From positions 4,464,001 through 4,528,000 of the forward strand of contig NZ_CP109178.1 in the NCBI RefSeq assembly GCF_036248255.1: a stretch of DNA of 64,000 nt, given 5' to 3'. Source of the stretch: Streptomyces sp. NBC_01717. GTDB lineage: Bacteria; Actinomycetota; Actinomycetes; Streptomycetales; Streptomycetaceae. Both the position numbers and the translations under genes were made by a program. The notes beneath the pieces are model-generated. The model made no database searches, was not told the origin of the DNA, and was given only the letters and a program-made list of their open reading frames with translations. Shown in pieces: positions 9,212 through 17,256 of this stretch (position 1 is the first letter of the stretch; every line of letters starts with the position of its first letter).

Positions 9212-9871
9212 CTACTTCACCGGGCGCAGGCCCAGCGGTCCCGCGATCTCCTCCGCCATGACCCGGCCCGCCTCCTCGGCCAGGTCGTCCTCGCCCGCGT
9301 CCTGGTCCGTGTCCAGCCCGTCCAGCTCCTGGAGGGGCTGGTTCAGGCGGATGTGGGCGACCAGGGACTGGATGGCACGCAGGGTCGCGGAGGCGGTGGA
9401 GCCCCAGTTGGAGAAGTACGAGAACTGCCACCACCACAGCGCCTCGGTCGTGCGGCCCGCCTCGTAGTGGGCCAGGCCGTGGCGCAGGTCCGTGACCAGG
9501 TCGGCCAGGCCGTCCGAGATGCGGCACGGGACCGGGGCCTTGCGGGGCTCGTACGGGTCGAAGACCTCGGAGTAGACGTCGATCGGCTCGAGGAGGATCG
9601 CGAAGCGCTCGCGCAGGCCGTCCGCGTCCGGTTCGGCGCCCAGGTCCGGCTCGTAGCGCTCGTCCGGGACGATGTCCTCGTACGCGCCGAGCCGACCCCC
9701 CGCCAGCAGCAGCTGGGACACCTGGAGAAGCAGGATCGGGACGGCCTGTTCCGGCTCGTCGACCTTGGACACCTCTGTCACGGCGACGATGAACGACTTG
9801 ATCTGGTCCGCGATCTGGACGGCGAAGTCGTCCGGATCCTGCGTGACGGAGTTCAGCGTGGCGTCAGACAT
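9212..9871 (-). CDS. DUF5063-family protein
   Basis: 219 residues, cytoplasmic, acidic, with no known activity. Family-like features are a helical N-terminus (FAVQIADQIKSFIVAVTEV), the segment GRLGAYEDIVPDERYEPDLG and the conserved HGLAHYEAGRTTEALWWWQF SYFSNWG region near residues 134-160, rich in Trp and Tyr. It sits between ask and recR, all on the same strand, with ~90 bases to recR and ~220 to ask. Conserved synteny suggests a housekeeping role, but none is established here. The assignment to DUF5063 is from memory of the family pattern. Confidence 0.85.
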   Translation of the reverse strand: MSDATLNSVTQDPDDFAVQIADQIKSFIVAVTEVSKVDEPEQAVPILLLQVSQLLLAGGRLGAYEDIVPDERYEPDLGAEPDADGLRERFAILLEPIDVYSEVFDPYEPRKAPVPCRISDGLADLVTDLRHGLAHYEAGRTTEALWWWQFSYFSNWGSTASATLRAIQSLVAHIRLNQPLQELDGLDTDQDAGEDDLAEEAGRVMAEEIAGPLGLRPVK

Positions 9872-9960
9872 CGAGGGGACCTCCCGGCACGGTCACGAAC
9901 GGTGAGTAGAACATAGCGTCGCTGAACGTAAAACCGTCGTGAGACGTGGTGGTACGGGTG

Positions 9961-10560
9961 CTACACATCGAGCAGCCGCCTCCCCTCGAACGCGCGGCCC
10001 AGGGTGACCTCGTCCGCGTACTCGAGGTCGCCGCCCACCGGCAGGCCGCTGGCCAGCCGCGTCACCCGCAGACCCATCGGCTTGATCATCCGCGCCAGGT
10101 ACGTCGCGGTGGCCTCGCCCTCCAGGTTGGGGTCGGTGGCCAGGATCAGTTCCGTGACGGACCCGTCGGCGAGCCTCGCCAGCAGCTCACGGATGCGCAG
10201 ATCGTCCGGACCGACGCCCTCGATCGGGCTGATCGCCCCGCCGAGGACGTGGTAACGGCCGCGGAACTCACGGGTCCGCTCGATCGCCACGACATCCTTC
10301 GGCTCCTCGACCACACAGATCACCGTCCGGTCGCGACGCGCGTCGCGGCAGATCCCGCACTGCTCCTCCTGCGCGACATTGCCGCACACCGAGCAGAACC
10401 GGACCTTGTCCTTGACCTCCAGGAGGGCATGGGCGAGACGGCGTACGTCGGTGGGCTCGGCCTGCAGGATGTGGAAGGCGATCCGCTGCGCGCTCTTGGG
10501 ACCGACGCCGGGCAGCCTGCCCAGTTCGTCGATGAGGTCCTGGACCACGCCTTCGTACAA
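9961..10560 (-). CDS. recR: Recombination mediator RecR
   Basis: 199 residues, the normal length. It works with RecO and RecF to load RecA on gapped DNA. In order: an HhH region ([20 protein letters not shown], residues 13-32), a four-Cys zinc finger (Cys56, 59, 68, 71 in CSVCGN...CGICRD), a Toprim domain starting at [15 protein letters not shown], and a C-terminal Walker-B-like segment ([19 protein letters not shown]). It lies downstream of ybaB with ~73 bases between, the usual ybaB-recR pair. Confidence 0.97.
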   Translation of the reverse strand: MYEGVVQDLIDELGRLPGVGPKSAQRIAFHILQAEPTDVRRLAHALLEVKDKVRFCSVCGNVAQEEQCGICRDARRDRTVICVVEEPKDVVAIERTREFRGRYHVLGGAISPIEGVGPDDLRIRELLARLADGSVTELILATDPNLEGEATATYLARMIKPMGLRVTRLASGLPVGGDLEYADEVTLGRAFEGRRLLDV

Positions 10561-10633
10561 CGGAACGCCTTCCTGAGGTGGGACCTGCGGCTGTCGCCGT
10601 CGTGGTACGTACGGTAGTTGGTGTGCTGACGGA

Positions 10634-10969
10634 TCAGAAGGGCAGACCGGGCATGCCGCCCAGTCCCTGGGCCAGCGGGCCCAGCTTCTGCTGCTGAAGC
10701 TGCTGCGCGTTCTCGTTCGCTGCCTGGACGGCGGCGACGACGAGGTCGGCCAGCGTCTCGGTGTCCTCGGGGTCGACGGCCGCGGGGTCGATGACCAGGC
10801 TGCGGAGCTCGCCGGAACCGGTCACGGTCGCCTTCACCAGCCCGCCGCCCGCCTGCCCCTCGACCTCGGTCCTCGACAGCTCCTCCTGGGCCTCGGCGAG
10901 GTCCTGCTGCATCTTCTGGGCCTGCTGCAGCAGCTGCTGCATATTGGGCTGACCACCACCGGGAATCAC
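10634..10969 (-). CDS. ybaB: YbaB/EbfC nucleoid-associated protein
   Basis: 111 residues, forming DNA-binding tweezers-like dimers that coat the nucleoid. A Gln-rich helix ([20 protein letters not shown]) leads into the family core [20 protein letters not shown] and [20 protein letters not shown], ending in a Gln-rich, Gly/Leu tail. The GTG at 10969 is chosen because AGGAG stands five bases upstream; a possible ATG 15 bases earlier (10984) has no ribosome site and overlaps that AGGAG. Usually cotranscribed with recR, as here. Confidence 0.95.
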   Translation of the reverse strand: MIPGGGQPNMQQLLQQAQKMQQDLAEAQEELSRTEVEGQAGGGLVKATVTGSGELRSLVIDPAAVDPEDTETLADLVVAAVQAANENAQQLQQQKLGPLAQGLGGMPGLPF

Positions 10970-11326
10970 GGTCACTCCTGGCATTTCGACGACAAATGTT
11001 TCGGTATGCCGAGCCTACGTGGTCCCCGGGCACCACGCCCCACCCACTGGCGAGCAACTCTTTCGGGTGAGATCCCGTCAACGACAGCGAGACTCCTATA
11101 CCTGATCACAGGCCCTACCCCCCCAGAGATACCGCGATTTCGACCCCACGGCCCACCATTCGGCGGTAGGAAGGGCATGCGTATCAGTACGCACACGTGC
11201 ACCGCCCGTCACGCAGGGTTACGTAAGCGGGACAGGTCGGCCACGTCGAAAGTCCGCCCGCCGTCGAGTGCACGCGTCGAAGCACGCGTTGGTACGTCGA
11301 TACGCAGAGTGCAGAGGAGTGCCCCG
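10970..11326. other. Intergenic region, divergent ybaB / SLATT gene
   Basis: 357 bases with no convincing gene. It holds the promoters for the two divergent genes. I looked for an SRP (4.5S) RNA because this RNA often sits beside dnaX-ybaB-recR clusters, but saw no matching core. Confidence 0.5.
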
Positions 11327-12130
11327 GTGAGCCAGCCGGAGATGCAGCCCGAGGGGGCGCCCCGCAACGAGCCCGGTGCGCCGGGTTCGGCCGTTCCACC
11401 GGATTCGGGCCCGGAGACGAGCCCGGGTCCGGGTTCCGGTGCGCGGGGCGGGGATCTGACGGGGCAGCCGTTCCCGCTCGGCGACTGGGGTGAACCCGCG
11501 GAACGCCTCGACGAGCTGTACCGCTATGTCGAGGCCGACGCGCTGCGCACCGCCGGCTGGTACCTGGCCGACCGGGTGTGGAAGCGGCGCGGCGCAAGGG
11601 CGCTGCGGATCGGCACGGCGGCCGGGGTGGTCGCGGGCGCCGCGCTGCCGCTCCTCGATCTGACGGGGGCACTGGACGGCGCGGCCGGCTGGGGCTATCT
11701 GTCGCTGTTGCTGGGCGCCGCGTGCATGGCCTGCGATCGGTTCTTCGGCCTGACCTCCGGCTGGATAAGGAACCTCGCCACGGCCCAGGCCGTGCAGCGA
11801 CGGCTCCAGGTGCTGCAGTTCGACTGGGCGTCGGAGTGCGTACGGGAGGTGCTCGGGCCGACCGAGGGGACGGCGAGCGAGGCGGCGGAGCGGTGCCTCG
11901 GGGTGCTGCGACGGTTCTCGGAGGACGTCACGGAGCTCGTGCGGTCCGAGACCGCGGACTGGATGGTCGAGTTCCGGGCCGGGCCTGCGCCGATAGGGAT
12001 GCAGGCACTGGTGTCCGGCAGCGGGGTCGGGGGGCGTACGGACCATTGGGCGCCGCCGGGGCGGTTCCCGCTCCAGTCGATGGCCCGCCCGAACATGCCG
12101 CGGCAGCGGCCCCCGGAGCCACCGCGCTGA
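11327..12130 (+). CDS. SLATT-domain two-helix membrane protein
   Basis: 267 residues from a GTG preceded by GAGGAG. Residues 1-55 are disordered Pro/Gly/Glu-rich. The SLATT-like core follows: WGEPAERLDELYRYVEADAL then RTAGWYLADRVWKRRGARAL, then a helical hairpin of two membrane segments around residues 100-145 (IGTAAGVVAGAALPLLDLTG and GYLSLLLGAACMACDRFFG). A long cytoplasmic coiled region (ATAQAVQRRLQVLQFDWASE) comes last. SLATT proteins are described as putative pore-forming effectors in nucleotide-second-messenger systems; here the gene stands alone beside recR-ybaB with no synthetase or sensor next to it. The function is unknown. Confidence 0.82.
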   Translation: MSQPEMQPEGAPRNEPGAPGSAVPPDSGPETSPGPGSGARGGDLTGQPFPLGDWGEPAERLDELYRYVEADALRTAGWYLADRVWKRRGARALRIGTAAGVVAGAALPLLDLTGALDGAAGWGYLSLLLGAACMACDRFFGLTSGWIRNLATAQAVQRRLQVLQFDWASECVREVLGPTEGTASEAAERCLGVLRRFSEDVTELVRSETADWMVEFRAGPAPIGMQALVSGSGVGGRTDHWAPPGRFPLQSMARPNMPRQRPPEPPR

Positions 12131-12158
12131 TCGGTGACCGGCGATCGGTGGCTCCGGG
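12112..12158. terminator. Terminator hairpin overlapping the SLATT gene 3' end
   Basis: A perfect 13-bp inverted repeat (12112-12124 with 12146-12158; arm CCCGGAGCCACCG) has a 21-base internal segment that can fold further. It spans the stop codon and separates two convergent genes. Confidence 0.75.
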
Positions 12159-12196
12159 CGGGCTCGTGGTTCCGGGGCGGGGGCCCGGCCGTCGCG

Positions 12197-12847
12197 TCAG
12201 CTGAAGATGATCATTGAGCCTTGGGCGAGACTTCGGGTCACCGCCGCGTGCAGGCCCAGCCAGACGTGCCGTTCCCGGGCGAACGGACTGTCGTCGTACG
12301 GAATCGGGCTCGCCGGTTCCTCCAGGGAGGTCGGTGCGGCGGGCGGCGCGGGGGCGGCCGGCGGGTTCGCCGGGTCGATGCCGATGGAGGGGGCGACGAA
12401 CTCCAGCTCCCGCAGCAGCCCGTGTGCCGAGCCCAGCGGGCCGCCACCCTCCAGCAGCTCGTCGTTGGTGAGCGGGGAGGGGAAGTCCACGGGGACGTAC
12501 GCCCCCGCGTGGTCGTAGTGCCAGACCAGATGGGACTGCTGCGCCGCCGGCTCGAACATCTCCAGCAGCTGCTCGTAGTCCCCGCCCAGTTCGTCGACGG
12601 GTGTCACGGCGAGGCCACTCAGCTGGAGCAGATAGGCGCGGCGCAGGAAGTGCAGGGCGTCGTAGTCGAAGCCCGCCACGGGGGCCACGTCGCCGGTCAG
12701 GCCCGGCATGTAGGCGTAGACGGGTACGGCCGGCAGTCCGGCATCGCCCAGCGCCTTGTCGTAGATGGCTATCTCTTCGGCGAACGGATTGTCGGGGCTG
12801 TGGCACAGCACATCGACGAGGGGGACCAGCCACAGGTCACAGGCCAC
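12197..12847 (-). CDS. Conserved hypothetical protein
   Basis: 216 residues, cytoplasmic, with no domain recognised. The start is the GTG at 12847 with GGAGAG nine bases upstream; a longer frame reaching 12940 looks non-coding. It begins ACDLWLVPLVDVLCHSPDNP, continues with AIYDKALGDAGLPAVPVYAYMPG, FLRRAYLLQLSGLAVTPVDE and a Trp/Tyr/His-containing core (HLVWHYDHAGAYVPVDFPSP), and ends with a Pro/Ala linker and a short helical tail (ERHVWLGLHAAVTRSLA). It is acidic and soluble, convergent with the SLATT gene. The shape suggests an enzyme-like or scaffolding protein, but no catalytic motif can be named. Confidence 0.8.
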   Translation of the reverse strand: MACDLWLVPLVDVLCHSPDNPFAEEIAIYDKALGDAGLPAVPVYAYMPGLTGDVAPVAGFDYDALHFLRRAYLLQLSGLAVTPVDELGGDYEQLLEMFEPAAQQSHLVWHYDHAGAYVPVDFPSPLTNDELLEGGGPLGSAHGLLRELEFVAPSIGIDPANPPAAPAPPAAPTSLEEPASPIPYDDSPFARERHVWLGLHAAVTRSLAQGSMIIFS

Positions 12848-12980
12848 GAAGTCTCGCTCTCCAACGGGTTCTCGCAAGGGTGCGTGCGATGGTCGGGACA
12901 GCGTAATGCGATCGGCACGTTGCGCACAGTGGTCCCTCATGACCGGCTCGGGAACACCTTGTTGCCGGGGCCGGTCGCCC

Positions 12981-13712
12981 CTACGGCGCCTCCGGCGTCC
13001 CGCCGTGCCCCGGGTGCGCCGGGTTGCCGGCCGCGAGCCGGTCCGCCCACATCAGCGCGCCGGCGTTGTAGTCGTCGATCACCGCACGAACCGCGTCGTG
13101 CTCGCCCAGCGTGATGGCCGCGACCAGGGCGGGATGGCCGTTCCAGAGCCACTCCCGTACGTCCACGTCGCTGCGCAGGTACGGCACGGCGAACACCCAG
13201 CACTGGACGCGCAGCCGGTGCAGGAAGTCGGTGATGTACGGGTTGCCGACGAGCGCCCCGAGCTCACGCCAGAAACGCAGGTCGTAGCCGATCAGGATGT
13301 CGAGGTCGCCGCCGCGCGCCGCCCGTGCCGCCTCATCGGCTCTGCGCCGCACCGAGACCAGTGACTCTCGGTACTTCGCCGCCTGCGCGCGCGAGGGCGG
13401 GGGTCCGGAGAAGATGTCGCGGATGACTCCGTCCATGACCAGGGTGCGGGCCTCGACCATCGCCCGGTAGTCGGCCACGGTGAACTCGTGCACCCGGAAT
13501 CCGCGGTGCTGATCGGATTCGAGCAGGCCCTGCGCCGAGAGGTCGAAGAGCGCCTCACGCACGGGCGTCGCGGACACCCCGTACTGCTCGGCGATCTGCT
13601 TGACGGTGAACTCCCGCCCCTGCTGCAGACGCCCGGCGAGCACCTCGTCACGCAGCGCGTCCGCGATCTGCTGCCGCAGCGTACTGCGGGTCACAGCTCC
13701 CCTCGCGCCCAT
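12981..13712 (-). CDS. GntR-family (FadR/FCD type) transcriptional regulator
   Basis: 243 residues. An N-terminal winged helix (LRQQIADALRDEVLAGRLQQ, then IAEQYGVSATPVREALFDLS) is followed by an all-helical FCD ligand domain containing RTLVMDGVIRD, a DLRFWRELGALVGNPYI segment with metal-type His/Asp residues, and the closing HPALVAAITLGEHDAVRAVI motif. FCD regulators sense small organic acids or amino acids. It sits next to a class III aminotransferase on the same strand (99 bases), so control of that gene is plausible but unproven. Confidence 0.93.
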   Translation of the reverse strand: MGARGAVTRSTLRQQIADALRDEVLAGRLQQGREFTVKQIAEQYGVSATPVREALFDLSAQGLLESDQHRGFRVHEFTVADYRAMVEARTLVMDGVIRDIFSGPPPSRAQAAKYRESLVSVRRRADEAARAARGGDLDILIGYDLRFWRELGALVGNPYITDFLHRLRVQCWVFAVPYLRSDVDVREWLWNGHPALVAAITLGEHDAVRAVIDDYNAGALMWADRLAAGNPAHPGHGGTPEAP

Positions 13713-13811
13713 GGCGACCCTCCCTCTTCGGCTGCGGCCACCTTAAGCCAGGGCCGGTGTGCCCGGTTCCGGGCAGGGGGAGGGGCGCCATGCGGGATGC
13801 GGACGGATGCG

Positions 13812-15194
13812 TCAGACGGTGTGCTCGTCCGCGACCGACAAGGCCACGTCCAGTGCCGCCAGTCCCTCCTTGGCCTCGGCCTCCGTGACGTTGCAGGCCG
13901 GAACGGCGTGGGTGCGGTTCATGTTGATGAAGGGCCACAGGCCGTTCTTCTTGCACGCAGCGCCGAAGGCCGCCATCGGAGCGTTGGCCTCGCCCGACGC
14001 GTTGTACGGGACGAGCGGCTCGCGGGTCTCCCTGTCACGGACCAGGTCCAGCGCCCAGAACGCGCCGAGGCCGCGCACCTCACCGACCGACGGGTGACGC
14101 TCGGCGAGCTCGCGCAGGCCGGGACCGAGGACCGTCTCGCCGATGTGGGCCGCGTGCTCGACGACCTTCTCGTCCTCCATCACACCGATGGTGGCGACGG
14201 CGGCGGCGCAGGCCAGCGGGTGACCGGAGTAGGTGAGTCCGCCCGGGTAGGGGCGGGTCTCGAAGGTGGCGGCGATCTCGGCGGAGACGGCGACGCCGCC
14301 GAGCGGCACATAACCCGAGTTGACGCCCTTGGCGAAGGTCATCAGGTCGGGCGTGACGTCGAAGTGCTCGGCGGCGAACCACTTGCCGGTGCGCCCGAAC
14401 CCGGCCATCACCTCGTCGAGGACGAAGACGATGCCGTACCGGTCGCAGATCTCGCGGACACCGGCGAGGTAGCCGGGCGGCGGCGTCATGATCCCGGCCG
14501 TGCCGGGGATCGTCTCCAGGATGATCGCTGCGATGGTGGCGGGGCCCTCGAAGGCGAGGGTGTCCTCCAGGTGCTGGAGAGCGCGGGCGCACTCCTCGGC
14601 CTCGGTCTCGGCGTAGAACGGCGAGCGGTACAGGAACGGGGCCCAGAACCGGACGACGCCCGCCGAACCGTTGTCGGACGGCCAGCGGCGCGGGTCGCCG
14701 GTGAGGTTGATGGCCGTCGAGGTGGCGCCGTGGTACGAGCGGTAGGCGGAGAGCACCTTCGTACGGCCGGTGTGCAGCCGGGCCATCCGGACGGCGTTCT
14801 CGACGGCCTCGGCACCGCCGTTGGTGAAGAAGATCTTGTCCAGGTCGCCGGGGGTCCGCTCGGCGATGAGGCGTGCGGCCTCGGAGCGGGCCTCGACGGC
14901 GAACGCGGGGGCGAAGGTGGCGAGCTTGCCCGCCTGCTCCTGGATCGCGGCGACGACGGTGGGGTGCTGGTAGCCGATGTTGGTGAAGACGAGGCCGCTG
15001 GTGAAGTCCAGGTAGCGGTTGCCGTCGTAGTCCCAGAAGTACGCCCCCTCGGCGCCGGCGACGGCGAGCGGGTCGATCAGGCCCTGGGCGGACCAGGAGT
15101 GGAACACGTGCGCACGATCGGCGGCCTTCACGGCCGCACCGGCCACGGAGTCGACCTGCGGAGCGTGGGATCCATGGGAGGCATGAGGGGTCAT
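13812..15194 (-). CDS. Class III pyridoxal-phosphate aminotransferase
   Basis: 460 residues, cytosolic PLP enzyme of the omega-amino acid:pyruvate/GABA aminotransferase group. Visible features: FWDYDGNRYLDFTSGL (substrate-side N-terminal motif), FFTNGGAEAVENAVRMAR (phosphate-binding), YRSYHGATSTAINLTGDPRR, the cofactor Asp in FVLDEVMAGFGRTGKWFA and the Schiff-base Lys in MTFAKGVNSGYVPLGGV. The start is the ATG at 15194, since upstream sequence is low in coding character. Its substrate (beta-alanine, GABA or diamines) cannot be read from sequence. The GntR regulator downstream may respond to that substrate. Confidence 0.93.
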   Translation of the reverse strand: MTPHASHGSHAPQVDSVAGAAVKAADRAHVFHSWSAQGLIDPLAVAGAEGAYFWDYDGNRYLDFTSGLVFTNIGYQHPTVVAAIQEQAGKLATFAPAFAVEARSEAARLIAERTPGDLDKIFFTNGGAEAVENAVRMARLHTGRTKVLSAYRSYHGATSTAINLTGDPRRWPSDNGSAGVVRFWAPFLYRSPFYAETEAEECARALQHLEDTLAFEGPATIAAIILETIPGTAGIMTPPPGYLAGVREICDRYGIVFVLDEVMAGFGRTGKWFAAEHFDVTPDLMTFAKGVNSGYVPLGGVAVSAEIAATFETRPYPGGLTYSGHPLACAAAVATIGVMEDEKVVEHAAHIGETVLGPGLRELAERHPSVGEVRGLGAFWALDLVRDRETREPLVPYNASGEANAPMAAFGAACKKNGLWPFINMNRTHAVPACNVTEAEAKEGLAALDVALSVADEHTV

Positions 15195-15372
15195 GCGGCG
15201 AGCGTAGGTCGTGCGGTGAGCGGCTCGACATGGCCATCTTGTATGGCGTGGGGCGGTTTGGTGGGCAGGGTGTCGGGTCGGCGGCTCGCGGTGTCCCGGC
15301 CCGGTCTTCCGCCGGACGCTATTCTCATGCCGCATCGGCGGCGTGTCGCCGGAGGGGGAAGGACTGCACACC

Positions 15373-17226
15373 ATGGACAAGCTCGGCTCCGGGGATCCGC
15401 AACGCATCGGCGCATACCGCCTGCTGGGGCGGCTGGGCGCGGGCGGCATGGGGCAGGTCTATCTGGCCCGCTCCGACCGGGGCCGTACGGTCGCGATCAA
15501 GCTGGTACGCCGGGAGCTCGCCGAACAACAGGAGTTCCGCGACCGCTTCCGTCAGGAAGTGCGGGCCGCCCGCCGGGTCGGGTCGGCCTGGACGGCCCCC
15601 GTACTCGACGCCGACACCGAGGCCGCGGTGCCGTGGGTCGCGACCGGGTACGTCGCCGGGCCGTCCCTCCAGGCCACCGTCTCCGGTCGTGCGGGCGCCC
15701 CGGCGGGCCCGGGCCCGGGGGCGTACGGTCCGCTGCCCGAGCGTTCGGTCCGCATCCTGGGGGCCGGGCTGGCTCGCGCGCTCCGGTCCATCCACGCCGC
15801 CGGACTCATCCACCGGGACCTGAAGCCGTCCAACATCCTGCTGACGATCGACGGTCCGCGGGTCATCGACTTCGGTATAGCCCGGGCACTCGACACCGTC
15901 ACCGACGGGGGTCTCACCCGCACCGGCTCGATGGTCGGATCGCCCGGCTTCATGGCGCCGGAGCAGGTGCGGGGTGAGCGGGTGACCGCGGCGTGCGATG
16001 TGTTCTGCCTCGGCTCGGTGCTGGCGTACGCGTCGACGGGCCGGCTTCCGTTCAGTGGGGCGGACAACGAGATCCACGCCCTCCTCTTCCGGATCGCACA
16101 GGAGGAGCCGGACCTGACCGGTGTCCCGGTGGACCTGGCCGACCTCGTCCGGGACTGCCTCCGCAAGGACCCGGCCGACCGGCCGACCACGGACGCGATC
16201 CTGGAGCGGCTGGTGGAGGGCGAGACGGCCGAACCGTGGCTGCCGGGCGCGCTGATCGCCCAACTGGGCCGCCACGCGGTGGAGTTGCTGGACTCGGAGG
16301 ACCCGGAGGAGTCGGCGGGGGCCGCGGGGCCGCAGGACGCGGTGCCGCCCGTGGGCGATTCGCAGCCTCCGCCGGCCCAGGCGCCCGGCGCGGTCCACGC
16401 GCTCCCCACGGTGGTCGGCACCCAGCCTCCCGCGCCGGTCCCGGGCCCGCACCCGGTCCCTGGGTTCGGACCTCCGCCGCCCGGGCAGCCCGCCCCCGGC
16501 TACGGCTACCCGCACCTGCTCGCCCAACCGCACCCCGGCCAGGGCTACGGCTACCCGCAGCAGCACCCCGGCTTCGGCTCCACACCCCCGTACGGCCCGC
16601 TCCACCCCACCGTCGCGCCCGGCGCGCAGCCCGCGCCGACTCGACGCAGCACGGGGTCGACCATCGCGCTCGTCGCAGTCGCGGTGCTCGTCGCGATCGG
16701 TGCGGGCGGCTCGGTGTACGCGCTCATGAGCGACGACGGCAAGAAACCCGCCGCGTCACCCACCGCATCCCCCACCGCCTCCTCCGACCCGTCGGACTCC
16801 CCCGCCCCCGACGACTCCCCGTCCTCCACAGACCCGTCCCCCGGCGAGGAGTCGAAGAACGGCGACGGCACCGTCCCCGAGGCCTACCTCGGCACCTGGT
16901 CCGGCGCCATCGACAACGCCACGGGCCACTCGACCCGCGAACTCGTCATCCAGCAGGGCAAGGTGGGCCAGGCCGTCCTCACCCTCACCGCGGAGGGCCC
17001 CATCGACGGCGGCGGCACCTACCGCTGCGTCTTCCAGGCGGACCTGACCTCCGAGCCCTCCCCCGACGAACCGATCCACATCGGCCCCTCCACGGTGACG
17101 CTCGGCGAACCCATGTCGTCCTGCACCCCGGGCAAGGCCACCACACTCACCCTGCTCCCCGACGGCACCCTGCGCCGTGAGAACACGGAGACCGGCGAGC
17201 AACTCACGTACACGAAGAGCGACTGA
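15373..17226 (+). CDS. Membrane-anchored Ser/Thr protein kinase (PknB-like)
   Basis: 617 residues. The kinase domain spans residues ~13-275: glycine loop GRLGAGGMGQVYLA, ATP Lys43 (VAIKLV), catalytic HRDLKPSN (Asp149), DFG at 166 (VIDFGIAR), activation loop GSPGFMAPEQVRGE. A Pro/Gly/Tyr-rich juxtamembrane linker follows, then one helix at ~431-455 (STIALVAVAVLVAIGAGGSV) and a Ser/Thr/Asp/Pro linker. The external domain of ~120 residues starts YLGTWSGAIDNATG and has two Cys (YRCVFQ, SSCTPG), likely a ligand-sensing beta domain rather than PASTA repeats. The ATG at 15373 has GGAAGGA upstream; a GTG at 15343 is an alternative. It is convergent with a PucR-type gene. Confidence 0.95.
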   Translation: MDKLGSGDPQRIGAYRLLGRLGAGGMGQVYLARSDRGRTVAIKLVRRELAEQQEFRDRFRQEVRAARRVGSAWTAPVLDADTEAAVPWVATGYVAGPSLQATVSGRAGAPAGPGPGAYGPLPERSVRILGAGLARALRSIHAAGLIHRDLKPSNILLTIDGPRVIDFGIARALDTVTDGGLTRTGSMVGSPGFMAPEQVRGERVTAACDVFCLGSVLAYASTGRLPFSGADNEIHALLFRIAQEEPDLTGVPVDLADLVRDCLRKDPADRPTTDAILERLVEGETAEPWLPGALIAQLGRHAVELLDSEDPEESAGAAGPQDAVPPVGDSQPPPAQAPGAVHALPTVVGTQPPAPVPGPHPVPGFGPPPPGQPAPGYGYPHLLAQPHPGQGYGYPQQHPGFGSTPPYGPLHPTVAPGAQPAPTRRSTGSTIALVAVAVLVAIGAGGSVYALMSDDGKKPAASPTASPTASSDPSDSPAPDDSPSSTDPSPGEESKNGDGTVPEAYLGTWSGAIDNATGHSTRELVIQQGKVGQAVLTLTAEGPIDGGGTYRCVFQADLTSEPSPDEPIHIGPSTVTLGEPMSSCTPGKATTLTLLPDGTLRRENTETGEQLTYTKSD

Positions 17227-17235
17227 CTCCCCGTC

Positions 17236-17256
17236 GGACCGGCCCGGCGCCGGTCC
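17236..17256. terminator. Short terminator between convergent kinase and PucR-type genes
   Basis: An 8-bp perfect stem (GGACCGGC with GCCGGTCC) with a 5-base loop fills the small gap between the two stop codons. Confidence 0.55.

Noticed and set aside
10970..11326. Possible SRP (4.5S) RNA beside ybaB-recR
   Set aside because: No recognisable SRP RNA core or hairpin was found.
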